From Acidobacteriota bacterium (lineage in GTDB: Bacteria > Acidobacteriota > Blastocatellia > Pyrinomonadales > Pyrinomonadaceae), in contig RFGC01000037.1 in the NCBI GenBank assembly GCA_003697135.1, positions 232,764 through 296,763 on the forward strand: a stretch of DNA of 64,000 nt. The letters are read 5' to 3'. Positions 27,071 through 36,145 of the stretch are shown here, one piece after another. The position numbers were made by a program, and so were the translations under genes. Within the stretch, counting starts at the first letter, position 1; each line of letters starts with the position of its first letter. The notes under the pieces were generated by a model. That model saw only the letters and a list, made by a program, of their open reading frames with translations. It was not told the origin of the DNA and did not search any database.

Positions 27071-27622
27071 ATGAGAGTTCTTGTAATGCTACTTGCTTTT
27101 TGTTTTTCGATTAGTGTTTTTGCGCAAGAGAAAACAAATCAGATTGAGAAGAAAAAGCCGACTGAAGCAGATAAAATTGCTCAGTTCGATGCAAATGGAG
27201 TTATAAAGCGAGGTGCGCCGATTTCTAAAAGCGCTAAGAAGGTTGCACTCGAAGATGTTTTGAAAGAGCCTGCGAAATACCAAGACCAAACTCTTTTAGT
27301 TGAAGGTGTGATAGTTCGTTCGTGCAAGAAGGAAGGATGTTGGGCTGAATTAGCTCCAGCCGCTAACAAACCTTCAATAAGGGTCAAGATGAAAGATCAC
27401 GCTTTCTTCATACCGCTTCAGTCAGAAGGTCTTTTGGCTAAAGTTGAAGGTAAGGTAATACTCAAAACGCTTTCAAAAGAACAGGTTAAGCACATGATAG
27501 AAGAAGACGGTGCAAAATTTGAGAAAATCAATCCAGATGGGACTGTCACGGAAGTTACTTTTGAGGCAAGTGGCATCGAGCTTAGAAAACCAAAGAAGAG
27601 GGTAGCAAAAGCCTCAAGATAA
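27071..27622 (+). CDS. DUF4920 periplasmic protein
   Basis: 183 residues with a signal peptide (V-L-V-M-L-L-A-F-C-F-S-I-S-V-F-A-Q). The DUF4920 core (about 55-160) has V-E-G-V-I-V-R-S-C-K-K-E-G-C-W-A-E-L, where the C-x4-G-C-W-x-x-L spacing is the family mark and may bind metal or form a redox pair. The function is unknown. Two ATGs are possible: 27065, which overlaps the upstream stop as ATGA, and 27071, which stands 9 bases after GGAGG and is preferred on spacing. Confidence 0.85.
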   Translation: MRVLVMLLAFCFSISVFAQEKTNQIEKKKPTEADKIAQFDANGVIKRGAPISKSAKKVALEDVLKEPAKYQDQTLLVEGVIVRSCKKEGCWAELAPAANKPSIRVKMKDHAFFIPLQSEGLLAKVEGKVILKTLSKEQVKHMIEEDGAKFEKINPDGTVTEVTFEASGIELRKPKKRVAKASR

Positions 27623-27692
27623 ACCACACTAATAAGCTTACGGGTTGTTTCTTTCAATTTACTATTTCTTAAAGGCGATGCCCAAAGACTTT

Positions 27693-27722
27693 TTTCGCTT
27701 TGAACTCGTATTTCGCTTTGAA
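27693..27722 (+). repeat. Two tandem 12-base repeats, 18-base period
   Basis: TTTCGCTTTGAA occurs at 27693-27704 and again at 27711-27722 in the spacer between the DUF4920 and grpE genes. Too short to assign; possibly a protein-binding site or chance. Confidence 0.35.
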
Positions 27723-27899
27723 GTCGAGTAGCTTGTCTTGTCTCGATCAAAGTAGAGTCTCTCAAAGCAAGTTTGGGATTCTGCTTGCGGAAACTTAAGA
27801 TGGCTTTTCGTGATTATCTCTGCCAGATGGTAAAATTCTTATTTGCCTATGGAACGGGAGATGAAACTTAATGGCAAAGAAACAATTGAGGAAAAAATC

Positions 27900-28595
27900 A
27901 TGGTAAAGGATAAAAGACGTTTTAACGAGGAAGGTGAGTTAAGAGAAGAGGGAAGATTTGTTGATGATGAGAAATCTGAAAACCTTGATGCTGGTAGTGG
28001 GCAAGTATCTACGGAGAAGATGGCAGAGGTTGCTGAGTCGGAATCTGCTGAGAGTAAATCCGAGTTGAAGCAGAAGTCTCCTGAAGTTATAAAACTTGAG
28101 AATGAACTTCAGCAGGAAAGAGCGCGCAGAGAGGCCGCTGAAGCGAAACTTTTAGCCGTGCAGGCAAGAGCTGAAGAGTTGATAAAACGCATGGAGAAGG
28201 AAACTGCGGAAATGCGTGAGCGGATTAGAAGATCGTTGGAAGATAGAGCTAGAGAAGCGCAGTTTCAATTCCTGAAAACTCTTTTGCCTGTTTTGGACAA
28301 TCTGAAACTCGCAATAGAACATGCTGAAAATTCGGAAACCTTATCAACTGAAAATTTTCTCGCAGGAGTCAAAGGCACGGCTAGAGCTTTTGAGCAGGCT
28401 TTATCGAGTCTTGGCGTAGAACCGATTGAATCAATCGGTGCAGATTTCACGCCAGAACTTCATGAAGCTGTTGACACCGTAGAAGTTGAGCCTGAAAGAG
28501 AAGGAAAGGTTATTCTGGAATACCAGCGCGGATACAAGTTCGGAGATAAACTTCTACGTCCTGCCAAAGTTCAAGTCGGTCGGAGCAGGAAATAA
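27900..28595 (+). CDS. grpE: GrpE nucleotide exchange factor
   Basis: 231 residues. A long acidic N-terminal region leads into a coiled coil (about residues 65-125, rich in Glu/Arg/Ala heptads) and the conserved C-terminal beta domain with H-E-A-V-D-T-V-E-V-E and V-L-R-P-type end Y-K-F-G-D-K-L-L-R-P-A-K-V-Q-V-G. GrpE releases ADP from DnaK. The start at 27900 is chosen for GAGG about 8 bases upstream; in-frame ATGs at 27849 and 27861 would lengthen the acidic tail. DnaK and DnaJ are not adjacent and no CIRCE element was seen upstream. Confidence 0.88.
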   Translation: MVKDKRRFNEEGELREEGRFVDDEKSENLDAGSGQVSTEKMAEVAESESAESKSELKQKSPEVIKLENELQQERARREAAEAKLLAVQARAEELIKRMEKETAEMRERIRRSLEDRAREAQFQFLKTLLPVLDNLKLAIEHAENSETLSTENFLAGVKGTARAFEQALSSLGVEPIESIGADFTPELHEAVDTVEVEPEREGKVILEYQRGYKFGDKLLRPAKVQVGRSRK

Positions 28596-28637
28596 AATCG
28601 CCTGTGATTCAAGCGCTTAAAAACTGGAAGATCGGGT

Positions 28638-28654
28638 AAGCGCATGGAGCGCTT
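28638..28654 (+). other. Short hairpin between grpE and metG
   Basis: AAGCGC and GCGCTT form a perfect 6-bp stem around a 5-base loop, 42 bases after the grpE stop. No clear T-run follows, so termination is only possible, not shown. Confidence 0.3.
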
Positions 28655-28712
28655 TGAGCAGATTCTTCATCTTTGAGATTTTGGGAGTTCAAGACTAGAA
28701 AAAGTAGCAGGC

Positions 28713-30761
28713 ATGAAGGTTTTTTACATTACAACTCCGATTTACTATGCAAATAGTTTGCCGCATCTTGGGCATCTTTACACAACAGTTGTCGCTGATG
28801 TAATTGCAAAGCATAAACGCCAGCGCGGTTTTGATACGTTCTTTTTAACTGGCACCGACGAACACGGAATCAACATACAGCGAGCGGCGGAAAGGCTCGG
28901 TAGAACGCCAAAAGAGCAAGTTGATTACATTTCTGCTGAACTCAAAAAGATGTTTGCCGATTTCGGCATTTGCGAAGGTGAGCGCGGTTATTCGATTTTT
29001 ATGCGAACAACTGAGCCTTTTCACTATGAAGGCGCTCAACATTTTTGGCGTGAAATAGCGAAAAACAAAACTCCAAAAGGTAATTCGACGATTTACAAAG
29101 GCTTTTATGAAGGTTGGTTCTGCGCTCCCTGTGCCGCTTTCAAGACTGAAGACGAATATAAGTTGACGCAAGAATCAGAGATTCCTTTATGTTTGATTCA
29201 TGAAAAGCCACTTGAGCGGGTTTCTGAAGAAAGCTATTTTTTTCGGCTCTCTGATTATGCGGAAACGCTTCTTGAAATAATCGAAAAGCATCCTGAAAAA
29301 ATCCGTCCCGAAGCACGTCGCAATGAAGTCATAGCGTTTATAAAGCAAGGCTTACAGGATTTGTCAATTTCGCGCGAAAAGAGAAGCGTTAGCTGGGGAA
29401 TTCCTGTTCCGGGCGATGAAAACCATATCATCTACGTATGGCTTGATGCTCTTTCAAACTACATAACGGCGCTCGGATATGGAAATAATCAAAAAAGCGG
29501 ATTTGAAAAGTATTGGAAACATGCACATCATCTCGTTGGCAAAGACATTCTTCGATTCCACACCGTTTATTGGTGGGCGTTTTTGCTTGCGGCAGGGCTA
29601 GAACTTCCGCAGATGGTTTTCGCTCATGGAATGTGGCTCGATGCTCAAGGTAGAAAAATGGGCAAAACCTTGGGGAATATCATCGAGCTTGATGTTTTGA
29701 AAAAACACTTTCAGGTTGATGCTGTGAGATATTTCTTGATGCGCGAGATGGTTTTTGGTCAAGACGGAAACTTTGGCTACGAGAGCTTAATTGACCGAAC
29801 GAATGCCGATTTAGCTAACGGATTAGGGAATTTGGCTTCGCGCACGCTTTCGATGATAGAAAAATATCGAAATGGAGTCATTCCGCACGGTAAGATAAGT
29901 CAAGAACACTGGCTTGACGCAAAGCGTGCTTATGTCCATCCAGATGAACAAGAGATAGTGACGGTTTTGGAATATGCAAAAAGGGAGTTCATCAGAAGAT
30001 TCGATGAATTTGAGTTCAGCCAAGCTCTAGAAGTTGTTTGGAGTGTATTTGCGAGAATAGACAAGATGATAACAGATGCAAAGCCTTGGGAGTTGGTGAA
30101 AAATGAAAAGCAGACAGAAGTTTTGAATGCGGTTCTTTATCGTTCTGCTGAAACGCTCCGATGGGCTTGCATTTTGCTTTATCCAATCTTGCCTGAATCA
30201 ATGCAGAAGCTCTACAAGCAATTAGGTTTGGAAGGAGATTTAGCAAGGCAAAATCCTGAAGATTTGAAATGGGGCGGATTGCCCGTAGGAACGCGCATCA
30301 ACAAAACATCGCCGATTTTCCCAAGAATTGATAAGGAGAAAGTTATGAGTGAGATAAAATCAACAGAAGTTCCAAAACCAGTAGATTCAGCAATGAAGCA
30401 GGAGGAATCATCAAAGGATTCCGAGGACAATTTCATCACGATAGAAGACTTTCTCAAGGTGGATTTGAGAGTTGGCGAGATAAAAGTTGCCGAAAGAGTG
30501 CCGAATGCAGATAAACTACTTCGTTTTGAAGTTGATATAGGCGAAGAAAAACCGAGACAGATTTTGGCAGGTTTGGCTCAATACTATGAGCCTGAAAAAC
30601 TCATAGGCAGAAAGGTTGTAGTTGTAGCAAACTTGAAACCAAGAAAAATGCGTGGGCTTGAATCTCAAGGAATGATATGCGCCGCAAGCCTTGATGAATC
30701 AGACGTTCCGGCAATAGCAACCTTCATCGAAGAAGTCAAAAACGGCGCTAGGCTGAAGTAG
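28713..30761 (+). CDS. metG: Methionyl-tRNA synthetase
   Basis: 682 residues: class I synthetase core with the HIGH-type motif H-L-G-H (residues 17-20), a zinc-binding knuckle region with C-A-P-C (about 131) and C-L-I-H (about 160), the KMSKS-type loop as K-M-G-K-T (about 311-315), an anticodon-binding helical domain, and a C-terminal tRNA-binding (Trbp111-like) OB fold (about 580-682) that dimerises in many bacteria. The Ser of KMSKS is Gly here. ATG start at 28713. Confidence 0.95.
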   Translation: MKVFYITTPIYYANSLPHLGHLYTTVVADVIAKHKRQRGFDTFFLTGTDEHGINIQRAAERLGRTPKEQVDYISAELKKMFADFGICEGERGYSIFMRTTEPFHYEGAQHFWREIAKNKTPKGNSTIYKGFYEGWFCAPCAAFKTEDEYKLTQESEIPLCLIHEKPLERVSEESYFFRLSDYAETLLEIIEKHPEKIRPEARRNEVIAFIKQGLQDLSISREKRSVSWGIPVPGDENHIIYVWLDALSNYITALGYGNNQKSGFEKYWKHAHHLVGKDILRFHTVYWWAFLLAAGLELPQMVFAHGMWLDAQGRKMGKTLGNIIELDVLKKHFQVDAVRYFLMREMVFGQDGNFGYESLIDRTNADLANGLGNLASRTLSMIEKYRNGVIPHGKISQEHWLDAKRAYVHPDEQEIVTVLEYAKREFIRRFDEFEFSQALEVVWSVFARIDKMITDAKPWELVKNEKQTEVLNAVLYRSAETLRWACILLYPILPESMQKLYKQLGLEGDLARQNPEDLKWGGLPVGTRINKTSPIFPRIDKEKVMSEIKSTEVPKPVDSAMKQEESSKDSEDNFITIEDFLKVDLRVGEIKVAERVPNADKLLRFEVDIGEEKPRQILAGLAQYYEPEKLIGRKVVVVANLKPRKMRGLESQGMICAASLDESDVPAIATFIEEVKNGARLK

Positions 30762-30829
30762 CTAGGTTGAATAGTAAATTCATGAGTTTTCAAAGTTCTA
30801 AAAACTTCGGCGTTGAGAGAGGAAGATAA

Positions 30830-31708
30830 ATGGCTTCAGCTATGCTAGTAGATTCGCATTGCCACATTGACAGTGAGGAGTTTGCTCTTGATCGTGAAGA
30901 AGTAATCAGGCGAGCAAGGAGCGCAGGTGTCGTGGCAATGCTAAATGTAGGCACTGGAAGCCCTTCAGGTGATTCCTTTGAAAAATCAGTAGAGTTAGCA
31001 AACGAACACGATTTTATATTTGCATCCGTAGGGATTCATCCGCACGATGCTAAAGAATACAGCGAAGAAGTTGAAAAGCGGCTTATAAATCTTGTTGAAA
31101 CGAATGAAAAGATAATAGCTTGGGGCGAGATTGGATTAGACTTTTACTACAACCACAGCCCACAGGAAAAGCAAATAGAGGTTTTCCGAAGGCAGATTCG
31201 AGTTGCGCTTGAACTAAAAATGCCTATCATCATTCATAGTCGCAATGCTGATGAAGACACCTTGAAAATACTTTTAGAAGAATGTTCGCATGAGAACTTT
31301 CAAGGCGGAATAATGCATTGTTTCGGTGGGTCTGCGGAAATGGCAAAGATGCTTCTTGAACGAGGATTTTTGATAAGTTTTGCCGGGAACGTGACTTTCA
31401 AAAAGGCAGAGAACTTGCGTCAAGCCGCAAAAGTTGTCCCGCTTGAGAAGCTTTTGATTGAAACCGATAGCCCTTATCTCGCTCCGGTGCCGATGCGAGG
31501 CAGTCGTAACGAACCTGCCTTCGTCGCTCACACAGCAAAGTTTCTCGCTGATTTCTACGGAGTGGATTTTGAGACTCTAGCAAAGCGGACAACCGAAAAC
31601 TTCTTGCAGTTTTTCGTTTCTCGGACTCGCTCTAAAGCACTATTTGAAAGCTTTCTTTCAAAAATCAGAATATATCACTCTCAATTGAGCCTTCTTTCTG
31701 AGTCTTGA
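30830..31708 (+). CDS. tatD: TatD-family metal-dependent hydrolase/DNase
   Basis: 292 residues, TIM-barrel hydrolase. Metal ligands: D-S-H-C-H-I-D (His10, His12), G-E-I-G-L-D-F near 102, the His of I-I-I-H-S-R-N near 138, H-C-F-G near 164 and E-T-D-S-P-Y-L near 212. Homologues are 3'-5' exonucleases acting on damaged DNA. GAGGAAG upstream supports 30830. The last 30 residues after the barrel are less typical. It follows metG with a 68-base gap, a common pairing in bacteria (metG-tatD). Confidence 0.93.
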   Translation: MASAMLVDSHCHIDSEEFALDREEVIRRARSAGVVAMLNVGTGSPSGDSFEKSVELANEHDFIFASVGIHPHDAKEYSEEVEKRLINLVETNEKIIAWGEIGLDFYYNHSPQEKQIEVFRRQIRVALELKMPIIIHSRNADEDTLKILLEECSHENFQGGIMHCFGGSAEMAKMLLERGFLISFAGNVTFKKAENLRQAAKVVPLEKLLIETDSPYLAPVPMRGSRNEPAFVAHTAKFLADFYGVDFETLAKRTTENFLQFFVSRTRSKALFESFLSKIRIYHSQLSLLSES

Positions 31709-31716
31709 GATTATCA

Positions 31717-32526
31717 CTATGGTTTTTCCTGGGTTGGTGGTGAAGGTTCTTCTTCGTCTTCAAGTATTTTAACTTCTGAGCGACCCATGCGGTAATTTGT
31801 GTATTTGACGCGCATTCTGATTCTTACTACGCTTCCGTCATCAAAAACCAGTTCGTCATCAGAATAGGAATAAGCAGGAAACCAGTATTTACCATCAATG
31901 TTCTCGCGCCATGTTTCAACGACGGGAAACTTGTTGTTTTTTGTTTCGGGAACGCCTTTTCCTTTGGATTTAACTATCTGCAAATCTCGGTCGTCAACCC
32001 ATATTCTACCGACAAACAGCCTTTGCTTCGATTTCTTGGGATCGGGAATAACTTTTGGAGTGACGTCGAAGACGTAAAGATCAAGTTCATCAATTCTTTG
32101 TTTTCCTACGAGTGTAAAGTTGTAAAGGTGAGCTACTTCAGGCTCAAGGGCGAAAGGATTAACTCCGCCTAAATCTTCAATATCTTCGGGTGTTACGGAT
32201 ATGTCTTTCAAGGTTGAAACAGGCGCATAGAGAATTTTTTCATATCTTTCGCCGCTTTCTGTGAAGGTCATAAATGAATCTCGCCTGTAGGTTCCAGTAA
32301 CGTTTCCACCTAAGCCTATTGTTTGAATTGTGACACTTCGATTGAAGACGTATCTTTTCAGAGCCTCTCTGAATTCCCTCTCTTTTTCGGTGAAACTTTT
32401 GATTATTCTATTGATTTCTTCTTGGCTGAGTTTGACAGGCGTAATCTGTTCAGTGCGATTTTGTGATTTAACCGCTATGATTGCTGATAGAAGTATCAAA
32501 ACCAAACAAATCAACCGCAAGCTCAT
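31717..32526 (-). CDS. LolA-like outer-membrane lipoprotein-sorting protein
   Basis: 269 residues. A signal peptide (L-R-L-I-C-L-V-L-I-L-L-S) is followed by a helix rich in Lys/Glu and a beta-rich region of the LolA/LolB/RseB half-barrel kind, with F-V-G-R-I-W-V-D-D-R-D-L-Q-I-V-K as the most typical strand pair. The C-terminus is Glu/Pro-rich. It may carry lipids or sense them; no partner is nearby. TGGAGG 5 bases upstream fixes the start at 32526. Convergent with tatD. Confidence 0.75.
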   Translation of the reverse strand: MSLRLICLVLILLSAIIAVKSQNRTEQITPVKLSQEEINRIIKSFTEKEREFREALKRYVFNRSVTIQTIGLGGNVTGTYRRDSFMTFTESGERYEKILYAPVSTLKDISVTPEDIEDLGGVNPFALEPEVAHLYNFTLVGKQRIDELDLYVFDVTPKVIPDPKKSKQRLFVGRIWVDDRDLQIVKSKGKGVPETKNNKFPVVETWRENIDGKYWFPAYSYSDDELVFDDGSVVRIRMRVKYTNYRMGRSEVKILEDEEEPSPPTQEKP

Positions 32527-32603
32527 AAAACCTCCACGAAGATAGACGCTCAAAAACCTGCTTTCGGATGTATTTTAGCCTATGTCTCGTTTTTCTGGAA
32601 TTT

Positions 32604-34208
32604 TTACTCTTTTTTCTTTTTAACCGAGCGATAAACCTTGTAGTCAATCTCTTGAAAAATGTTGTCTCTTGATTCAATTTCGCTCAAAATTCGCTCGTCT
32701 ATTTCGTTCTTTTCTAGGGCTGATGCTAGTAAATTAAAGCGGTGGATATGTGAGCGGAAGCGGCGTGATGCGTATTCGACGGTTGTTCCCTGATAGATTT
32801 GAAATGCCCAATCGCTTGATTGAGCAAGAAGAAGCTCGCGCGCCATCTGATTGAGTGTTCGCTTTTGAAGTTCATCAGGCGAATCAAAGCGATTCGCTAG
32901 TTCCGTCATTTTTCTTTCCGCATCGTGTTGATACGGATACATCCAAGCAGTTCCTTCATTGAGCCAGACTTTGTAGTATCCGCGCTCGCCCCAACTGGAA
33001 GTAGCAGGTTGTTGAATCTGTATGGGAATCCCTGAATCAAGATAATCACCGGGCGTTACTGCTTTGATTTCGTTTTGGTCGTAGTGGAGTTTGCGGAAGA
33101 AGAAATCAAGAAATTGTGGACCTTCAAACCACCAGTGTCCGTAAAGTTCAGCATCGTATGGAGAAACAATCAGTGGTGGGTGTCCTTGATAAAGTTGGCG
33201 TAACTCGTATGATTGCCTTATTCTTTCAGCGAGAAAATGTCCGGCATGTTCAGCCGCCTTTTCGCGTGCGAGTGAAGGAATGTAAGGCTCTTTTTTTTCG
33301 GTTCTGCCCGTAATGCGGTAATACTTCAATCCCAAGTGACGTCTGTTCCCGTCTGCATGAAGATGCGGTTTTAAGTATTCAATCGGCAGTTCCCAACCTA
33401 TGTCGCGGTAAAACTCCCGATAGACAGGATCGCCCGGATAGCCGACTTCTGCACTCCAAACCTGCTGTGAAGTTTCAACGTCTCTTGCAAAGGTAGCTAC
33501 ACCGTTCGGGCATCTTACGGGAGCGTGAACGCCGTAGCGCGGGCGCGGCGTTCCGTAAAGAATTGCATGAGTGTCGCTCACGAAATACTCAATCCCAGCT
33601 TCTTTCAGCAATTCTTCCAAGCCTTCTTCGTAAGCACATTCGGGAAGCCAAATTCCCCTTGGTTTTCGTCCAAAGTGCTTTTCATAATTTTTGACAGCAA
33701 CCTGTATTTGTGCGCGCTTTGCTTCCGTTGTTGAAATCAACGGCAAGAACCCGTGAGTTGCACCGCAAGTGATTATCTCCAAAACTCCCTCTTCCTGAAG
33801 TTGCCTAAAAGCGCTTATCAAATCGTGTTTATAGACATCGTTCCAGAGTCGGAGCGAGACTTCAAAAATTTCGATATACATTCTAACCGCAGGCAAGAAT
33901 TCAGGGCTTTCTTTGCCCGCTCGAAGCAATTCTTTTTGCGAAAGCTCATAAAGATTCTCCAAGTGGCGGTTGTATCTTTCTTGCAAGAGATTATCTGAAA
34001 GCATTTCGCAAAGCGGTGGTGAAATGTTCATCGCAAGGCGTGGAGAAGCGCCTGCTTCGTGAAGATTCTGAAAAATGAAAATCAGCGGCAAATAAACTTC
34101 CGTAATGGCTTCATAAAGCCAGTCTTCTTCCAAGAATTCAGGATGTTCAGGATGACGGACGAAAGGCAAATGTGCATGAAGAATTAGACTAAGGTATCCG
34201 ACATGCAT
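32604..34208 (-). CDS. GH57 glycoside hydrolase / 1,4-alpha-glucan branching enzyme-like
   Basis: 534 residues. The GH57 N-terminal barrel is clear (L-I-L-H-A-H-L-P-F-V-R-H-P near residue 8), as is the DUF1957 C-terminal region. The probable catalytic nucleophile is the Glu of W-L-P-E-C-A-Y (about 192) and the acid/base is the Asp of S-P-Y-D-A-E-L-Y-G-H-W-W (about 352), as in characterised GH57 branching enzymes. It may act on glycogen or another alpha-glucan. Paired on the same strand with a DUF4912 gene, a common neighbour of this family. Confidence 0.9.
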   Translation of the reverse strand: MHVGYLSLILHAHLPFVRHPEHPEFLEEDWLYEAITEVYLPLIFIFQNLHEAGASPRLAMNISPPLCEMLSDNLLQERYNRHLENLYELSQKELLRAGKESPEFLPAVRMYIEIFEVSLRLWNDVYKHDLISAFRQLQEEGVLEIITCGATHGFLPLISTTEAKRAQIQVAVKNYEKHFGRKPRGIWLPECAYEEGLEELLKEAGIEYFVSDTHAILYGTPRPRYGVHAPVRCPNGVATFARDVETSQQVWSAEVGYPGDPVYREFYRDIGWELPIEYLKPHLHADGNRRHLGLKYYRITGRTEKKEPYIPSLAREKAAEHAGHFLAERIRQSYELRQLYQGHPPLIVSPYDAELYGHWWFEGPQFLDFFFRKLHYDQNEIKAVTPGDYLDSGIPIQIQQPATSSWGERGYYKVWLNEGTAWMYPYQHDAERKMTELANRFDSPDELQKRTLNQMARELLLAQSSDWAFQIYQGTTVEYASRRFRSHIHRFNLLASALEKNEIDERILSEIESRDNIFQEIDYKVYRSVKKKKE

Positions 34209-34290
34209 GAGTGCTTAAAAAATTCGGCGAAATTTCTCGACGACCGAAATCTCATCGTCAAGATGTTAAGAGATTAGCAGATTTTTCGGC

Positions 34291-34326
34291 AAAAACGAAA
34301 GCGCCTCCGTGTTTAGAGACGCTTTC
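34291..34326 (-). terminator. Rho-independent terminator after the DUF4912 gene
   Basis: On the minus strand an 11-bp stem (one G-U pair) GAAAGCGTCTC/GAGGCGCTTTC with an 8-base loop is followed by GTTTTT. It begins 9 bases after the stop codon at 34335. This would separate, at least in part, the DUF4912 transcript from the GH57 gene. Confidence 0.75.
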
Positions 34327-34334
34327 TCAAAAAT

Positions 34335-35414
34335 TTACGCTCCGGGCGAGCTTATAGGCGAAATTTTCGGAAACTTCTTTGGGAGTTTGAGCTTTTTCGG
34401 TAGTTTCCTGCGAAAACTAACCAAACTTGCGCCGAAGGTTCTGAAAGTTTCTTCTTCGATTTCCTCTTCAATTTCGTCTTCAATTTCCTCTGTTTCTTCC
34501 TCAAGGTTAAAGTTCTCTTTAAGCGTTGCTTTGATCTTTTCTGTTGTTATTTGTTCTGACATTTCGAGCATCAGTTTTTCCAAAAGCGCAAAAAGACTCG
34601 GTGAAATTTGATAACGCAAGTCTTCTAGCGTAAGTCCAGAAGCTAGTGCAAAAAGTGCATACCTGAGTTCACTGAGTCTAACGTTCAGTAATTGCCGCCC
34701 GAACAAGCTGAAGAAGGTATTTTGAGTAGCTATATCGGTTTTATCATCTCCTGCCAGAGCCATCTCGATAGCATCTTGTTTGAAACCTGTAACGTCCAGG
34801 ACCTTTGCAAACTCTTGAGCCGAGATGGCAAATTCAGGCGACCAGTCAAAATAAGGCGACGGAGCATTTCTCGGTGTTTGAATCACGTTTGAAAAAAGAA
34901 GCCGAATAAATGGACGATTAGGAGCAAAAAGCCCTATCTCGACTTGATAGGTTGAATCAGATTCAACATCAAACCATGCTGAACCGGCAGTATCTATCGG
35001 GAAAATTTGCTCGGTGTTTTCGGTTTGATTGATAAGCTTTGCAACCAGTGTGTAGTTTGCTACATTTCTGCCGAAGATTTTCTGAAGAGTCGAAAAGGGG
35101 TTCGACTTGAGCGACCAATAAAAGAAAGCCCGATTCGGTGATTGCATCTGAAGTTGCGCTCTGTTTATCATCGGCAAAGGTGGCAGTTTCGGTTCAAGAA
35201 GTTTTTCTATTTCGTCCTTTCCCTCTTGCTTTGCTTCTACTTCCTTTTCCGCAGTCATTCCTTGCGATGATTCTAACGTTTCTTCGGAAGAAAAAACTAT
35301 CTTCGGAGATTCTCCAATAAACCTCTCACCTGAAGAAATCGGGTGGAGCTTAAAATCTTCAGAGACTAGCTCTATGGGATTTCTTTCTTCCTGCTTTGAG
35401 TTTTTTTCAACCAT
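34335..35414 (-). CDS. DUF4912 domain protein
   Basis: 359 residues. A polar, acidic N-terminus (about 1-75) is followed by a DUF4912 domain (about 80-185) containing N-R-A-F-F-Y-W-S-L, then a helical region and a Glu-rich tail (E-E-E-T-E-E-I-E-D-E-I-E-E-E) near 315-330 before a basic end. DUF4912 proteins are often encoded beside GH57/DUF1957 enzymes, as here. The function is unknown; carbohydrate binding is a plausible inference. Confidence 0.75.
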   Translation of the reverse strand: MVEKNSKQEERNPIELVSEDFKLHPISSGERFIGESPKIVFSSEETLESSQGMTAEKEVEAKQEGKDEIEKLLEPKLPPLPMINRAQLQMQSPNRAFFYWSLKSNPFSTLQKIFGRNVANYTLVAKLINQTENTEQIFPIDTAGSAWFDVESDSTYQVEIGLFAPNRPFIRLLFSNVIQTPRNAPSPYFDWSPEFAISAQEFAKVLDVTGFKQDAIEMALAGDDKTDIATQNTFFSLFGRQLLNVRLSELRYALFALASGLTLEDLRYQISPSLFALLEKLMLEMSEQITTEKIKATLKENFNLEEETEEIEDEIEEEIEEETFRTFGASLVSFRRKLPKKLKLPKKFPKISPISSPGA

Positions 35415-35509
35415 AAACTAAAAATTATGCCGTTTTTTATTACTTATGACAAGTTGCAACGGTTTTGATTTTGTTGTTTTGTAACTTAAGAAAGCAAATG
35501 GAGTTCAAG

Positions 35510-36145
35510 TTATTCATTCAAGCTACGAAGTATAGCTCTCGCTGGAGCGCCATCGCCTTTTGGGCTTATGATTTTCATAGGAAGGCATATCAATTCATAA
35601 TCGCCTGCCGAAACTTTGCGTAGGTCCAAGCCTTCTAAAATTACAATTTCCTTTTCCAGCAAAAGCTTATGGACAGGAAAATTTTTTTCGCCGAACTTTT
35701 CTATTGAAAGATAATCAATTCCAATCAGCTTTATCTCTGCCTCGATAAGTTTCTCAGCCGCCTGAAAACTCAGGTGCGTAAAATCTCTGCGAAAATGCGG
35801 TTCGTTCCAAAACTGAGAGTTTCTTGTTTTGAAAATAACTCTTTCGACTCCTTGCAAGTTTCCGAGATGTTCGGGTTGAATGGAGAAAACTTCTTCAGGC
35901 AAATGAATGACTCGGCATTTGCCGATGAGTTTTTCTAGTTCCAATTCATGAAGTTTTCTTGCTCCTTCGATAAAATGGCTTGGAGCGTCAACATGAGTTG
36001 CCGTATGAGTCCCAAAGCAAAGGTGAGTTACATTTGCGGCGCTACCTTCAGTGATTGAAGCATAAGTGCTGATCTTGACGGCTGGATCGCCTTCGTAAAT
36101 AGGGACGCAGTCGAATATCGGAACGGTGATGTCGTAAATCATCAT
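35510..36145 (-). CDS. Cyclase-family metal hydrolase (kynurenine-formamidase-like)
   Basis: 211 residues. The metal-binding motif F-G-T-H-T-A-T-H-V-D-A-P-S-H-F (about residues 44-58) is the H-x-G-T-H-x-D-x-P-x-H-type signature of the cyclase/KynB family, and D-Y-L-S-I-E-K-F-G is also family-like. Members hydrolyse N-formylkynurenine or related amides; no other kyn gene is nearby, so the substrate is open. Its ATG overlaps the stop of the upstream M14 gene by one base (TAATG), so the two are coupled. Confidence 0.85.
   Translation of the reverse strand: MMIYDITVPIFDCVPIYEGDPAVKISTYASITEGSAANVTHLCFGTHTATHVDAPSHFIEGARKLHELELEKLIGKCRVIHLPEEVFSIQPEHLGNLQGVERVIFKTRNSQFWNEPHFRRDFTHLSFQAAEKLIEAEIKLIGIDYLSIEKFGEKNFPVHKLLLEKEIVILEGLDLRKVSAGDYELICLPMKIISPKGDGAPARAILRSLNE

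Noticed and set aside
27623..27899. A CIRCE or sigma-32 heat-shock element before grpE
   Set aside because: No TTAGCACTC/GAGTGCTAA or CTTGAA/CCCCAT pair was found.
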